A stretch of 64,000 nucleotides of DNA from Oscarella lobularis (lineage: Eukaryota; Porifera; Homoscleromorpha; Homosclerophorida; Oscarellidae), in contig NC_089193.1 in assembly GCF_947507565.1 (NCBI RefSeq), positions 1,732,325 to 1,796,324 on the forward strand. The letters are read 5' to 3'. A model generated the notes under the pieces. The model saw only the letters and a list, made by a program, of their open reading frames with translations. It searched no databases and was not told the DNA's origin. Both the position numbers and the translations under genes were made by a program. Positions 51,501 to 63,562 of this stretch are shown piece by piece. How positions within the stretch are numbered: the first letter of the stretch is position 1; every line of letters starts with the position of its first letter.

Positions 51501-54500
51501 ATCTAAGAAGAGCGCAATCTCAGAGTTCTCTATAGAATAAAAAGCGACTGTAGAGTCACCTAGCGTCGTGTGAATTCTGCATACAAGAGTTAAACGACTC
51601 ATCAAGGACTTTAGGATAGAAACTAAGACATGGGACTCTTTCTTACCAAAGAATAATTCGCTACTGATTCCACTTACCAGAGTGTCGACAAATCAGACGT
51701 TTCAAACAAAACCTTATAAGGAAATTCGTCTCTTTCCCCACTCGAGTACGCGTGTATATTATACCTCTTCCAAATTATCAACCATTTTACTGTGAAAAAC
51801 GGCGGTGTTCATCAAACAGGCGACGTCTGTGTGATCCTTTAGTCCAAGTGACGATTTCGCTGTCGAAGTGTAAGCCTAGAGAAAAAGTCTCGACGATTTT
51901 CTCAAAGATTCTTTCCTTTTTTGTACCTGAAATCGAACCCAATCCAATCGAAAACCTCTAAGATCAAATTCATCTTCATTCTCAACTGAATTCAAATTCA
52001 AATTTATTGGTAGAAGTGGTGCTGTCTCTCTTCTACCTTGCTTGACGTTGAGAGCCGACATTCGTTGCTCAAATGACGTCAAAAGCTCGGATTCATCATC
52101 CGAGCAAATGCTGATTTTCTACAGAGACTCGTAGAATAAAAAACGAGAGCCCCACCCCGGGTTTCTCACCTGAATAGCATCCCGAAAGGACGTCACATCA
52201 AAGCGAGATAAATACTGAACAAAATAGCGTTGCATGACCTGAGAGTATTTCCTCACCAAAGCTAGAAAGAAGCCTCCAAAAGAAGTCTCTCTTGCACCTA
52301 TCTTATTACCTCTCAATTCCTGCATATAGTACAGAAGTTCCGGTAATCCCTTGTCTTTAAAATCAGCGGGATTCAGTTTCGATTTCGGTTTTGGTACAGG
52401 ATCATTAGTAAAATGACGAACAAGCCAGAGAACTTCGTCTCGAGCCAGTGAGAGAGCCATAAACACCATTAGGGCCTAAGTAAAATAATTACGTAAAATA
52501 CTCACGTTACTTTTTCCTCTACTTTGGGTCCAAGAAGACCGGGCTGGTCGCCAAGCAACAGATGCAATTCAGCCATGCTTTCCTTCAAATACTGTCGTCT
52601 TCCTCGATGCATCAAAGCGCTAAAGAACCGACTTGGAAGTGTTACAAAGTAGCTAGTCTATACTATAACTAACCACGAGTTTAAGGCTTGGGTATGGATC
52701 TCTTTAAGCTCTGTGCCAAATTTTTTCCTAACAGAACACGTGATTATTTATTTATTTAATCGTTTTCGTGTCTTACCCTTTCATAACGATTTCAAAAGCG
52801 TGATGAATTTGCACGACTTCGTCTCGAAAGAGTGGAACAACGTAGCCATCCGTCATTGCCGCTCGCCACAGGTCCATCGCCCCGGGAGACGAAAGCCGAT
52901 TGGAAGTCAATAGAAATCCAACTAAAAAACGTCAGATTAAATAAAATGTTGATATATAATTTATTCCAGGGTTCTGCCCACATGGGTTGGCATGGGTCGG
53001 CCCCGACCCTCACTCGCCTATCGCAGCCCCATACTACTAAACGTTATGACCAAGACAAATCTCAAATTGTCCAAGACTGGCTAACTGTTCTCTCCTGTAA
53101 TAAACTACAGTGAAACTACAGAGACTGGCCAACTCTTCTCTCCTGTAAAAAACTACAGTCAAATTAAAGAGACTGGCCAACTCTTCTCTCCTGTAATAAA
53201 TTACAGCGAAATTACAGGGGGTTAGACAACGGGTCTCTACTGTAATAAATTACAGCGAAATTACCCCTAGGGGGTAGCCAAAGGGTCTATCCTGTAATAA
53301 ATTACAGCGAAATTACAGGGAGTTAGCCAACGGGTCTCTCCTGTAATAAATTACAGCGAAATTACAGGGGGATAGCCAACGGGTCTGTCCTGTAATAAAT
53401 TACAGCGAAATTACAGAGGGTTAGACAACGGGTCTCTACTGTAATAAATTACAGCGAAATTACAGGGGGTTAGCCAACGGGTCTGTCCTGTAATAAATTA
53501 CAGCGAAATTACAGGGGGTTAGCCAACGGGTCTCTACTGTAATAAATTACAGCGAAATTACAGGGGTTAGCCAACGGGTCTCTCCTGTAATAAATTACAG
53601 CGAAATTACAGGGGGTAGCCAAAGGGTCTATCCTGTAATAAATTACAGCGAAATTACAGGGGGTTAGCCAACGGGTCTATCCTGTAATAAATTACAGCGA
53701 AATTACAGGGGGTTAGCCAACGGGTCTCTACTGTAATAAATTACAGCGAAATTACAGGGGTTAGCCAACGGGTCTCTCCTGTAATAAATTACAGCGAAAT
53801 TACAGGGGGTTAGCCAACGGGTCTCTACTGTAATAAATTACAGCGAAATTACAGGGGTTAGCCAACGGGTCTCTCCTGTAATAAATTACAGCGAAATTAC
53901 AGGGGGTTAGCCAACGGGTCTCTACTGTAATAAATTACAGCGAAATTACAGGGGGTTAGCCAACGGGTCTGTCCTGTAATAAATTACAGCGAAATTACAG
54001 AGGGTTAGACAACGGGTCTCTACTGTAATAAATTACAGCGAAATTACAGGGGGTAGCCAAAGGGTCTATCCTGTAATAAATTACAGCGAAATTACAGGGG
54101 GTTAGCCAACGGGTCTCTCCTGTAATAAATTACAGCGAAATTACAGGGGGTGAGCCAACGGGTCTCTACTGTAATAAATTACAGCGAAATTACAGGGGGT
54201 AGCCAACGGGTCTATCCTGTAATAAATTACAGCGAAATTACAGGGGGTTAGCCAACGGGTCTCTCCTGTAATAAATTACAGCGAAATTACAGGGGGTAGC
54301 CAAAGGGTCTATCCTGTAATAAATTACGGCGAAATTACAGGGGGTTAGCCAACGGGTCTCTACTGTAATAAATTACAGCGAAATTACAGGGGGTTAGACA
54401 ACGGGTCTCTACTGTAATAAATTACAGCGAAATTACAGGGGGTTAGCCAACGGGTCTTTCCTGTAATAAATTACAGCGAAATTACAGGGGGTAGCCAACG

Positions 54501-56232
54501 GGTCTATCCTGTAATAAATTACAGCGAAATTACAGGGGGTTAGCCAACGGGTCTCTCCTGTAATAAATTACAGCGAAATTACAGGGGGTTAGCCAACGGG
54601 TCTGTCCTGTAATAAATTACAGCGAAATTACAGAGGGTTAGACAACGGGTCTCTCCTGTAATAAACTACAGCGAAATTACAGGGGGTTAGCCAACGGGTC
54701 TCTCCTGTAATAAACTACAGCGAAGTTACAGGGGGCTAGCCAACTCTTCTCTCCTGTAATAAACTACAGTGAAATTAAAAGATATTGGCCAACCGAAGAC
54801 AATTTTTGAAAATCGTCTAAGATAATTTTAAAAATCGTCTAAGACAAGATTTTAAAATCGTCTGTGACGATTTTAAAAATTGTCTCAGACCATTTAAAAT
54901 CTCGTACTATATCTTATTCCCACACTGAAAAAATTCTCGGCAGAACCCTGTTATTGCGTACTTGTTATCCACTTGGTCATGTCATTAAGAGACAGATACT
55001 CACAAGGCATCTATAAAATACATTAGGTATTAAAAGAATTAGAGAAATTTCGAAAACTAATACTGTTTGGGACTCGAAAGGAGTGAGCATTTTTTGAGGC
55101 TGGCGACTCAAATTAAAAAAGTCGCCCCCCGTCTGCTTCATCTAAATAAAAAATTATAAAAAACATAAACTTTATATACCAGCCAATTTACCTGCTCTGC
55201 TGATAGATTTCTTCTAAAGTAAATAGGAGATAGAGAAATCAGAGCCTCAGCAATTTGCTAAAAAAGGCTCTAGTTATTAATTACAGTATTTCATTTTATT
55301 ATTAACTTGCCTTGGAATGCGGAGCAAAGTCCTCTGTGAGTTTCTTTAGGGGATTTTCGTAATCAATCACCATTTGGCCAAGTCGTGGAAACGATGGCTC
55401 GCTTTATTTAAAAATGAGGTCGTTTTATGTCACGTGAATGTTTTGTCCTCACCCCGATCCATTCTGTATTTCGTACGCGTGATTATAAAGCCCCATGAGC
55501 GATTTTCGATCGTCAATTCGCGACAGAATTATCATGAGAGACGCGTAGTTCACAACCAAGTCCAAGAAAAGATGCGTCAAGTCGAAATTCAGAGCCTAGC
55601 AAGAAAAACACATAAAAAAAATTTTTAGGCGTCAGAAAAATATAAAACGCAGACCAAATCAAAAGAGACTTGCGCCGACGAAACAACATTGAATAAATCA
55701 ATAGCATGTTCCTAAAACAAAAAAGAAGACAGACTATATATAATCTATACAATATTTATTGATTTTAGGTATAGGTGTAAGAGCCAGTAACCAAAAATAG
55801 GCAGATAGCATTAGCCACGCCCCTCGTCGCCCTTCGCTTTCATAAACGGCTTTTGTTCGTCGACTTACCTTGAATTCGAGTATGTCTTGGAATGTGTAGT
55901 AGTAGCCGCGCAGTCCCTGCACGATTTCGGCGCGCAGCGTCTGCACGGCGGGCATTCCCGGTCCGCGCGTTTCGACGACGGGAAATCGGCGCCCGATCGC
56001 CTTGATTGCCGGTTCGAGTTGCTTGTCGGTGAGAAACGACGGTCGATTGCGCGGCTCGCTGCAGATCTGTGAGCAATTCGAGCGTTCTACTTCCGGGCGA
56101 ATGAGAATCGGGCGATTTTCTCGCCTTTTTGATGTTCGACGTTCGCGTCAGGACGCCGACGGCGCGATCGTTGAGTATTGTCAGCTTTTCGGCTAGTTTC
56201 AGTTCGAGAGGGTTGAGATTCTGGCTCAACAT
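48558..56232 (-). CDS. NCKAP1: NCKAP1/HEM, WAVE regulatory complex subunit
   Basis: Nap1/Hem subunit of the WAVE complex, which links Rac to Arp2/3 actin assembly at the membrane. The start is at 56232 ([30 protein letters not shown]), nearly the human N-terminus. Then follow [53 protein letters not shown], and [14 protein letters not shown]. Further on are [92 protein letters not shown], and the end [23 protein letters not shown], spliced to a short basic tail ending EETQY (stop 48558). More than 20 exons. One intron is about 2 kb and carries the TIR-bounded minisatellite element; another carries a triplicated ~90-bp repeat. The tail is a tentative splice. Confidence 0.92.
50935..51235. repeat. 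Triplicated ~85-100 bp repeat in an NCKAP1 intron
   Basis: Three to three-and-a-half diverged tandem copies. Each holds AGAGTC(A/G)CCTTCCCC, AAAAGC(T/C)TCCATACT, and TTTTAGT(C/T)TCGAAAAAATAATTGAAA. It lengthens one intron of the NCKAP1 gene. The units also contain GAGTCACC and TAG trinucleotides that could give cryptic splice sites. Confidence 0.75.
52967..54950. mobile_element. TIR-bounded non-autonomous element carrying a 49-bp satellite
   Basis: The segment starts CAGGGTTCTGCC (52967-52978) and ends GGCAGAACCCTG (54939-54950), a perfect 12-bp inverted repeat. TTATT sits at or next to both outer borders, suggesting a short target duplication. The inside is almost all minisatellite plus about 120 bp of AT-rich sequence with repeated AAAATCGTCT motifs. 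No transposase is present. CAGGG..CCCTG ends recall hAT-like elements, but the superfamily is not established. It lies in an NCKAP1 intron. Confidence 0.65.
53095..54775 (+). repeat. 49-bp minisatellite, ~34 copies
   Basis: Unit of about 49 bp: CTGTAATAAATTACAGCGAA, then ATTACAGGGGGTTAGCCAAC, then GGGTCTCTC. Copies are highly uniform in the middle (single-base and 1-2 bp differences such as GGGGTAGCCAAAGGGTCTATC) and more diverged at both ends. Each unit has a small palindrome, CTGTAATAAATTACAG. It is inside the TIR element. Confidence 0.92.
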
Positions 56233-56470
56233 GTCGAGATTTCGGGAGAACTTGGAGATCCGGCTACGGCGCACGCGCAGAAAAACAATGGAAAAGATTT
56301 CGTTTTTCGAGTAGAGTACATTACTGTGTATGATTCCTATGAGGTTTTTGCCGAGAAAAAAAAACACACGGATACCAATAGTACAGCAGCCCGCCTCCAG
56401 CCAAAATTCCCCAACTAATACGATTTTACCATGTACACTATTATCTGTATCATTTAAACTTATATTTTCT

Positions 56471-57564
56471 TTAGAAATTAGACGATTTTGCCTTGTATAC
56501 TCTTCGTTTTTTCCCTCGCGTTCCGTTCAACGATTTTTCCGCGGGCATTGGGAGGACGGAGGACGGAGATTTTTGACGACAAATTTGACAGATGAATGTT
56601 TCGGGAACGTTGCTTTGACGAATGCGTGCGCACGTTAAGTGAATCCACGTCTGACACTTTCCGCATTCAATCATGGGACGTCCTTTAGAAAACATTACCC
56701 GTATATAGACATTGAGATACATACACCTTATATTATTTACCTGCAAATGGTTTTCCGCAGAAACACGTGACTAAATTCCAACTTTCATCATCTGAAATCG
56801 CATAAATTATTCAATGAAAAATTCATTTTTAATTAGTACCTGAGTTGTAATCAACGTTCTGATCGTTTTGCTCTTTCGTCGCCATTTGAACCCCTAAACT
56901 CGATCTTGACGACGGAGAAGGCGTGTCCAAAACGAGTTTCTGCTCGTCCGTCGCGTCGCTCGGACTCTCTAACGATTCCGTCGGACTTTTCATCTGAGAG
57001 AAAATCACGACGCTAGCGCGCGTAGTAAATAACAAGTGGGCACGCCCCCTTTTTGTGACTCTTGCGACACGACCGCTAAAAAGGCTCGAACGCACGCGAA
57101 AACGTAGTGGGGCGACGATCGCTCGTACGAAAGCGCAAAATAGCGACGACTCGCGACAAAAATGATGACCGGGGGGATAGGAATGAGGCGAAGGGGGCGG
57201 CTTACCTGCTCGCGCTTTTCCCAGGCCAATACGAGACTGCAGAACGTGCCGAAGTCTTCGATAACGCGTCGTCGCTTGACTTCGGGTCGAAAATCGCACA
57301 TTTCGAGCTGTGGGAGAACAATCGGAGTCAAAATAGCAGCTCGACGAGCCGAATACAGAGATATGGAGCGCTTACGAGGCTTTCGTCGACGTCGCCGCCG
57401 CTACGAATGTATTCTAGACAAAAACAGGCGCGATTTTGGTGACGGAAATAGCAAAATGCCAGCGAAGTCGATCCGCGACGGATTTTTCGTGCCGGTTTTG
57501 CAATCGCGTGCGTTTGAAGTGCTATCGAGGTCGTTTGAGTACCTGTTTCATTGAGCTCGGCCAT
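56471..57564 (-). CDS. PHF13/PHF23-like PHD-finger protein
   Basis: Predicted chromatin reader. The start at 57564 gives MAELNET, spliced to [13 protein letters not shown]. Next is [29 protein letters not shown], the conserved N-terminal block of PHF13/PHF23. A Ser/Thr/Pro-rich linker follows ([18 protein letters not shown]..). The PHD finger is split by an intron: [50 protein letters not shown], with a full C4HC3 set. The basic tail [14 protein letters not shown] ends at 56471. The PHD of PHF13 binds H3K4me3, and the Trp in TWIHL fits that. It is shorter than the human proteins. A TGACGTCA palindrome lies about 60 bp upstream of the start. Confidence 0.88.
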
Positions 57565-57623
57565 CGGCGTCGGCGAAAAAAGGGAATCCCGTGAACAATA
57601 CTTGTGCTCATGCGCAAGGCGCT

Positions 57624-57631
57624 TGACGTCA
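57624..57631. promoter_or_regulatory. CRE-like TGACGTCA upstream of the PHD gene
   Basis: Perfect palindrome TGACGTCA, about 60 bp upstream of the PHF13/23-like start codon and within about 90 bp of the OSBPL stop. It is a typical CREB/ATF position for a TATA-less promoter. Confidence 0.4.
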
Positions 57632-57714
57632 AGTACACGTGATGACCATTACTATTATTATTGGCAGTGAGATAATTTCGCAAAAAAAACAAGTACAAAT
57701 CGACTGTACAGACC

Positions 57715-60700
57715 TTAGTCGTTTTTCTGATTATCGACTGAGAGGGATTCATTGAAAAGCCATCCAGCTCCATTTTTATGAAACAGCTGATATGATTAAT
57801 TAATTAATAAACAGTAGAATGATATTGAGGTACCTTTGGCTTGTATTCTATGACGTTTTCGACGCGAGATTTTTCATCCTGCCTCTGTCGCTCCTCCAGC
57901 TGAAGCACAAATCCAATTTTAATAGAAAAAAATATATACAGGTAATAGAGGACTTCTTCTTTGGCTTGTTCGGCCTTTGCAAAGTCGCCTCGCTTCAACG
58001 CGAGCGTTACTCGACGCCAAAGCCTTCAGAAAAGACAAAACCTCTCCACAGACACTACCACAAAGGCAGATGAATGTTTACCTCCTAGATTCATAGTCTC
58101 CCTGTACACTGATAGGTCTCACAATTTTATTTTCTCTACCACTATCAGTGGCAGAAGCATTGAATACAATTGGCTCCTATTAGGCAACAACTTTGTATAA
58201 GACTTTTGGATTTTTTTTCATAAAATGCCTTCTAACGCCTGTTTCTTTCACTCTTACCCTGTCATCTTCAAAGGCTATCGTCAATTCGTCGCTCCACAGA
58301 CCCGAAATCCTGCATAGGGGAGACTCTGACGTCGAATATCGTATCTCTCCTGAGACTGCGTTCGCCGTTCCCCCATATGAAGGCTACAAGGAAGAAGCTT
58401 TGTACTTAAAAACACTCTTTACTATATAAACCTTCGTCTGAAATTCAACTGTAGTCTGATAGCCTGACTTTTTGCATACAATTTTACAAAGTCCACCTAA
58501 TTCAACCCATGGGAGAGTCAAAATAGACCTGCACGACAAGAAACGCGTTCTAGAATGCAATAAACACTTCTAACCGTCTTCCTACCTAACATATATAGTC
58601 GGCAGAGTAAAGATATAGTCCTCATCGTGTTCCAGCAATGAAATACACACTAAAGGAGCCTCAAAAAAGACTGATCTGCACGTAGACTACTCAAAGTACC
58701 CTCTCCATCTAGTTCTACGCCCACTGCCATGCCAAGAAACTTTGGCTTTGTCCACAAGTGTCCGTTTAGTTGAGTGCGTTTGGACGGACATTTGGAATAA
58801 AGTGCAGAGACTATAGTACATGAATAGCGAATGTCTCTGCGCGAAGAATCAATGCAAATTGCTTACTGGGCGGATTGTGCGACACTTGCTCTGCTGTGAA
58901 CGTCACCGCCCCATCGGGACTATCCCACATACATTCAAAAAATTCGCCTAGGATAGGGTTATACGGTTTTCGTCCCCCGGAGTTCTAGCAGAGAATAAAG
59001 TCATGAAAAATCGAGCGTAAGGGTTGGAAGTACAATTTTTCCTGATGAAAACGACGTCAGAAAGTATTTAGTCACTCTAATCATCCTTTCTTCTGACGTA
59101 GCACCATCAGTTAGCCTAGGAAGGCTCTCCAAAGCGCAAGGGAATTCGCTACTCGTGATATTACCCTCGGAACACATCGGGACGCGAGAGAAAATCGGCA
59201 ACCATTTCCAAAAGCGATCGTCTCTCCAAGATAAACACGGGAGAAGAGACCTACGAAATCCTCGCGCTAAACTCTAGCTCTAAGCATCACAAGGGGAGCC
59301 CTACTCGAGTCATATCAACGCCTAGCTTGAGTTGGGAGAGCAATTGAAGTACAACGCTCTTTTTTTTCTTATCGCCTTCTATGTCTAATTGACTAGGAGT
59401 GCCTTCGTATAGACTGTCGACTTCGAGTGCGCTCTTCTCCTCAGTATCATCACTGTTCTGCGTGGATCTAATCCCCCCCTCGATTGTATTAAAATCTACG
59501 TGAAATTTTGGTATATTTACGTTGTTTCGTTGATGGATGCAGGGGAAGATTCTGTGGCTGAGGCAGGTATCCACTCTATCTTACTTCCTACTCAAAAAAG
59601 TCTAAAAAATGAAGAAATTACGTGGGAATTTTACCTGGAATTAAAGACTTGACAGCACTAGTCTAAAGATAAATAGAATGATCTTCGTTTTGAGCCAAGA
59701 TAACGATACATACGTGGTCAATTTCATCAACAGACGCTGTTTGTTTGGCTTGAACTGCTAGGAGTTTAAAGCACGAGTGCAAAGTGCTGAGAGCGATTTC
59801 TGACGTCGCTTTCATCAGCAAAATATCCTAACGCGAACGCCCAACTCAACGCACTTCTTAGAATATACATTAAACTATGTACTGGATCAGAATACGGATC
59901 GAGAGCAGCGTCCTTCTTTCCTATTAATTCCAACTGATGTAGCAGCGACTCGTGGTGCGATTCAGTCAGCTCAAGAACGTCCCCAACCCCAACTAAAGGC
60001 GACGTAGAATCGCGTACCCCTACACCGCCACTACGACGCCCAGACTCTCCCTAATAAGTATTCCCAGTCGACTATATACGAATATTTATCTTAGCACCGT
60101 CATTTTTCTTCCTACGGTTGGATCGGAGCGCGATGACGTTTTCCCTATTGACATTAGCCGGTCTTTTATTGTCGTTTTTCGCGGTCGAGGAAGAGCGGCG
60201 TCTTGCTGGGCTGGAGTCGTATTAGCGCCCTTTGAAAAATAAAATTCTTCATAGACATATTTGAAAAATTTCATAATATATCACTTTATGATTTGGCTTG
60301 AGATTCTCAATCACTTGTCTGAGTTTTGTCACCCAGCTTTGTCTTTCCTTAGCGTTTACGGCTACGGAAAGGATGAGATATATCTAAGCTGAGATTACCA
60401 CGTGCAAAGGCTACCTCTCAGCTTAAAGGTATCCCCATTGGTGGGATGTATGCCAAACGTTTGAGAATCGTCGTCCGAAGGCGAAACAACGGCTCCCTAG
60501 CAACGACAGAGATTACTCAATAAATATTCCATCGCTATTACGAATAACTAAAGTACTTCCCTACGTCTTCCGGTTATTTTATCTCACCTCAAGGTAAATG
60601 GATCCTCTTGGTGGCCCCTTCTTCTTGTCTTCGGACTTTGAGACGAAAATCGATTGTGCACGCGTCAAAAAAACCTTTTCGAGCCCTTACGACGTAGTAG

Positions 60701-61039
60701 TAAAGAACGCTGGCCGTTGGATCGAGGTAGAACCATCTTGGCTGCCATCCCTTCAGCGGATTCGTCCATTTGTTCAATTGGCCTTCGATTGGCTGCTTTA
60801 GGCGACTAGCGTGCAAATTTACTACGATACGAAGCGATTGCGTTCCTTTCGCTCACTCGAGACGACGTTTTTCTTGCATTTCGACTTCCTGGCGGATTGA
60901 GAACGTGTTTTATTCTTGGGTTCTTGTGACTTAGGCTTACCGCTGCCCTGGCCATCACGTCGCGTATCCGGGCTCGCTCTTCGTCGGTTATCTTTCGATC
61001 GCTGCTGTTTCGCTGACTATCGGCGGCTTGCGAGGCCAT
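57715..61039 (-). CDS. Oxysterol-binding protein-related protein (OSBPL9/10/11 type)
   Basis: Lipid-transfer protein of ER-membrane contact sites. The start at 61039 gives [24 protein letters not shown] domain follows ([28 protein letters not shown], about 60790-60660). A Ser-rich middle and a helical segment precede the ORD (about 59300-57715). ORD motifs include [30 protein letters not shown] (about 58890), [44 protein letters not shown], and [22 protein letters not shown], ending with [15 protein letters not shown]. The family signature EQVSHHPP here reads EQVSHNPP; the second His normally contacts PI4P phosphate. The PH start PIEG-LNKWTN places it with OSBPL9/10/11. No FFAT motif was identified. 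It is head-to-head (46 bp) with CWF19L1. Confidence 0.87.
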
Positions 61040-61085
61040 CTTTCGTGACGTAAACTTACGTCACGTGTTGGAATCCCGGCCTAAC
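61040..61085. promoter_or_regulatory. 46-bp bidirectional promoter region, OSBPL/CWF19L1
   Basis: Only 46 bp separate the divergent ATG codons. The interval contains GTGACGTAA and TTACGTCACGTG (CRE-like and E-box). No TATA box is seen. Confidence 0.55.
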
Positions 61086-63549
61086 ATGGCGGCTCCGCTA
61101 AAAGTGTACGTTCTCTACAGAGAAGTTTGGTTTTTGTATGGCACTTGTGCTTTAGATTGGTTGCAGGTGATGTGAACGGTCGTTTCGATCTCCTTTTCGG
61201 TCGCGTTCGGACGATCCTGAAGAAAAGCGGGCAGTTCGAAGTAGAAACGCATAACTCTGAATTTCTTCATTTACCACTGCCATCTAGATGCTTCTCTGCA
61301 TTGGAAACTTCTTCGGAAGCTCGTTCGAAGAAGCGAAATGGTCCCAATACAAAGACGGCAGCGCAGAAGGTCCGCAAATGAACAGAACCATTTTTTCCGT
61401 GTAGTCGTATCATAGCAACCTACTAGTGCCCCTTCCTACCTACATCCTGGGTCCCGTATCGGCTGAACAAGTCGCTTTCTACGGCGAAGACGTCGAAAAC
61501 GGCAAAGAACTATGCACCAATCTAACCTACCTAGGCAAGAAACAAATTCAAATCATTCGACTATATAAAATTTTCAGGTCGAAGAGGATTTTTCACTCTA
61601 TCCGGCGGACTTCAAATAGCCTACTTGAGCGGACTCTACAACGAGGAAACGTACCCAAAATCGGAAAGAGAAGACCCTGTTAGACTTCCCATCCTTATAT
61701 ATACACATTAAATTTTGAGAATTTTTAGGTGTACTTTCATAGGGACGATATTGATCATTTACTCTCGCGAACAGTGGGTAGAGACTTCGCGGGAGTCGAT
61801 CTCTTTATTAGCTCGGAATGGCCCAGTGGCGTGTTCAAATTCACAGCCAAACCCGTTAATTTTATAATACCCCCTCTCGATTGTTAGACATACGGTGTTT
61901 CCTCTAGGAAAAATTTGGGGAAATGACTGTTGGATCTTCCCCCCTTGCTCAACTAGCAAAAGCGTTGAAGCCGCGTTATCACTTCGCTGCTATGTTAGGA
62001 ATGTTCTACGAGCGATCTCCATACAGGTTTTTATATCTAATTAGCGAAATTTTCAATGACTAAGACGTTCTGAGAAGGAATCACAAGGTCCTCCAAGAAT
62101 CTCAGACACACGTTAGTCGATTTATTGCACTAGCGAACGCGGATAACGGCGATAAAAAGGAGAGGGTATACATAAAAAGCGTTGTGGGGATTTAGCTTAG
62201 TGTATATCTCGTCCCAGTACCTCTACGCTTTCAATATCGTTCCCATGACCGCGATGAAGAGAGACGCTTTAATCGCGCAACCTCAGAACGCAACCGAATG
62301 CCCATACGGACCGAATACAGACGAGAAACAGCACTCGAGAGTTCGTTACACCTTAACTCTACTTATGAATAAAACGATGGGGTTATCTCTAGAGGGAGCA
62401 GCCCCAGAGCTACTTCTTTGATACAAGCAGTAGCGCTGAAAGTCGCAAACGAAGTGGTCCACACGAAAGTCAAGGTTCGATAATCGTGGCTTATGTTTAG
62501 AAGCGTTTTTTACTGGCGTTCAACAGGGCCCCGTTCTAAGCAACACAAACCGCCTGGTACTTGTTAGCGTTCCCCGTACCGAGAGCCTAATACTTTGCGC
62601 TTTAGTTCCACAGGGTCCCTGTTGGTTTTGCTTAGGCAGTCCCGAAGTCGAACGCCACTTAATCGTCAGTGTAGGCGAAAACGTAAGGAGGGAACGTTCA
62701 CGTATGATAAGTTTGGATACAACGGGTTCTTAGTGCTACTTGGCATTGCCTAAAGGGGGTCTCGTATCAGAGCACACGCTTATACTTCCTATTGGTCACT
62801 ATAGGTCGAGTTTAGAGGTGCCACAGGTACGCAAACTCGCGAATTTTTCTATTTTTTAAATTAATAGTCGTGCTATAGGAGGTCTCTGATGAAGCCGAGA
62901 AATATCTTTTTCAATTTTTCCTATTTGCGCACTCCCCCCTTAATAGATTTTTCTTAACATTTCGCACGTTCAAACGAGCCCTTCGCCAATATTACCAGAG
63001 CAAGCGACAAACTCTGGTAATATTCGAACGCAATTTCCATTCACCGCACTTACAATTTCAGGTAAAACTCATAGAGGGAAATATCATTAAAAATATTCAA
63101 TTAATTAATAGGCTGTTCCAATAACGGGGCTCCAATCTGACGAACTAAGGGAAATCTTCAAGGCACAAGGCATGGAACAGGGCATAGACTTCATAGAAGT
63201 ACCACGCGACGGAAAACTCAAAGACGTGAGCCCCCCTCCCTCCCTCCCTCCCTCCCTCCCTCCCTCCCTCCCTCCCTCCCTCCCAACCAAATGACCATAC
63301 CTTTAGTTTATCACTCCAAACGTGCCCTTTTTTCACGTGGAATTCGACAACGGAGAGCGTCTTCTTCACCGCATACGAGGCCGATTTCCCGTCCAGTTTG
63401 GACGCGAGGTACTCGCCTCAAGGAACGTCCTTGATGCCCCGGAACGAATTGACTGGAAATCGTGCGCTGTTTCGAAGGACAAAGAGACCCAAATGGCGAC
63501 ACGAATTCGTAGAAACTTCCAGCCATTTGATTTCACTAGAGAACTCTAA
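61086..63549 (+). CDS. CWF19L1: CWF19-like protein 1
   Basis: Homologue of the spliceosome-associated CWF19/Drn1 family, linked to lariat handling. Many exons. MAAPLKV splices to [28 protein letters not shown], then [24 protein letters not shown] and [22 protein letters not shown] (metallophosphatase-like N-domain without full metal ligands). Next come [38 protein letters not shown] (CwfJ-C1, HIT-like Cys motif), [15 protein letters not shown], and [15 protein letters not shown]. The end is [43 protein letters not shown] (CwfJ-C2). The start at 61086 fits a GTACGT donor and the phase. A (CCCTCC)n-type repeat lies in one intron. It converges on the next gene with 13 bp between stops. Confidence 0.92.
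63229..63284. repeat. CCCT/CCTCC simple repeat in a CWF19L1 intron
   Basis: About 14 tandem CCCT units on the plus strand (GGGA on the minus), inside a short intron. It sits just after the donor and gives a strong polypyrimidine run. Confidence 0.85.
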
Positions 63550-63562
63550 TAAGGAAACGTTT

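Noticed and set aside
53095-54775. CRISPR-array-like regular repeats
   Set aside because: Units are contiguous with no unique spacers, and the locus is a eukaryotic intron.
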